Assembly: GCA_030673805.1 (NCBI GenBank)
Contig: DAOVIH010000035.1
Span: 1 to 12,105 of the forward strand
Direction of reading: 5' to 3'
Source: Candidatus Bathyarchaeota archaeon
Lineage (GTDB): Archaea; Thermoproteota; Bathyarchaeia; Bathyarchaeales; Bathycorpusculaceae
Length of the DNA: 12,105 bases
The position numbers were made by a program, and so were the translations under genes. The notes beneath the pieces were generated by a model that saw only the letters and a program-made list of their open reading frames with translations, searched no databases and was not told the DNA's origin. This document shows, piece after piece, positions 12,050 to 12,105 of this stretch (its first letter is position 1; each line of letters opens with the position of its first letter).

Positions 12050-12105
12050 TTGAAGATCGGTTTCGATCACGAGAAACTGGTTAAGAAAGCATTTGAAATG
12101 TTGGA
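12050..12105 (+). CDS. Possible start of a further gene, cut by the window edge
   Basis: From TTG (12050-12052) the frame is open to the last base: MKIGFDHEKLVKKAFEML. This has the look of a genuine N-terminus with an amphipathic helix. No Shine-Dalgarno site is visible, and the frame is closed upstream by TAG at 12011-12013. The TTG overlaps the TGA of the 31-codon ORF (TTGA), which would permit coupled translation. The family cannot be told from 18 residues. Confidence 0.35.
   Translation, partial: MKIGFDHEKLVKKAFEML

Overview
The window looks like archaeal chromosome, probably from an uncultivated Thermoproteota of the Bathyarchaeia type. The assignment rests on an archaeal-type DnaG primase, a DUF373 membrane protein, a COG1340-type coiled-coil protein, an archaeal-type polyprenyl diphosphate synthase, an archaeal YchF-like GTPase and stand-alone Lrp/AsnC ligand-binding domains. 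Supporting signs are TATA-like boxes, T-tract ends and Shine-Dalgarno sites rather than bacterial -10/-35 promoters. The lineage is inference; no rRNA is present to fix it. No CRISPR array, insertion sequence, tRNA or rRNA was seen.

Layout. 1-801 (+) is the 3' part of a YchF/OBG-type GTPase. It runs tail to tail, with a 6-bp gap, into uppS (808-1590, -). Further along the minus strand are DUF373 (1805-2995) and the coiled-coil gene upstream of it (3025-3987), which look co-transcribed. A divergent promoter region leads to two tandem stand-alone RAM-domain genes (4132-4599, +) and then a zinc-ribbon membrane protein (4759-5073, +). That gene overlaps, tail to tail, a His/Cys-rich membrane protein (5030-5782, -), which lies 19 bp downstream of a B12-binding-type radical SAM gene (5802-7223, -). 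Next is dnaG (7454-8596, -). A 367-bp intergenic region with several dyad symmetries separates it from a six-helix membrane protein (8978-9745, +). Then come a TatD-associated radical SAM protein (10019-10645, +) and TatD itself (10755-11522, +). The last 580 bp are gene-poor: a 33-residue minus-strand ORF with a perfect AGGAGG site and a T-tract end, then the possible start of another gene at the right edge.

Most genes are housekeeping or conserved-but-uncharacterised archaeal genes: isoprenoid lipid carrier synthesis, primase/exosome-associated DnaG, ribosome-associated GTPase, nuclease. The less ordinary points are as follows. uppS and dnaG both have clearly conserved N-termini with no ATG, GTG or TTG start. 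Instead, a near-cognate codon (ATA and ACG) sits exactly 8 nt after a good Shine-Dalgarno site in each. TTG starts are unusually frequent. Several promoter regions carry direct or inverted repeats placed like operators. The radical SAM/TatD pair and the radical SAM/His-Cys membrane protein pair are conserved-looking neighbourhoods of unknown function. I see no clearly new multi-gene defence or mobile system here.
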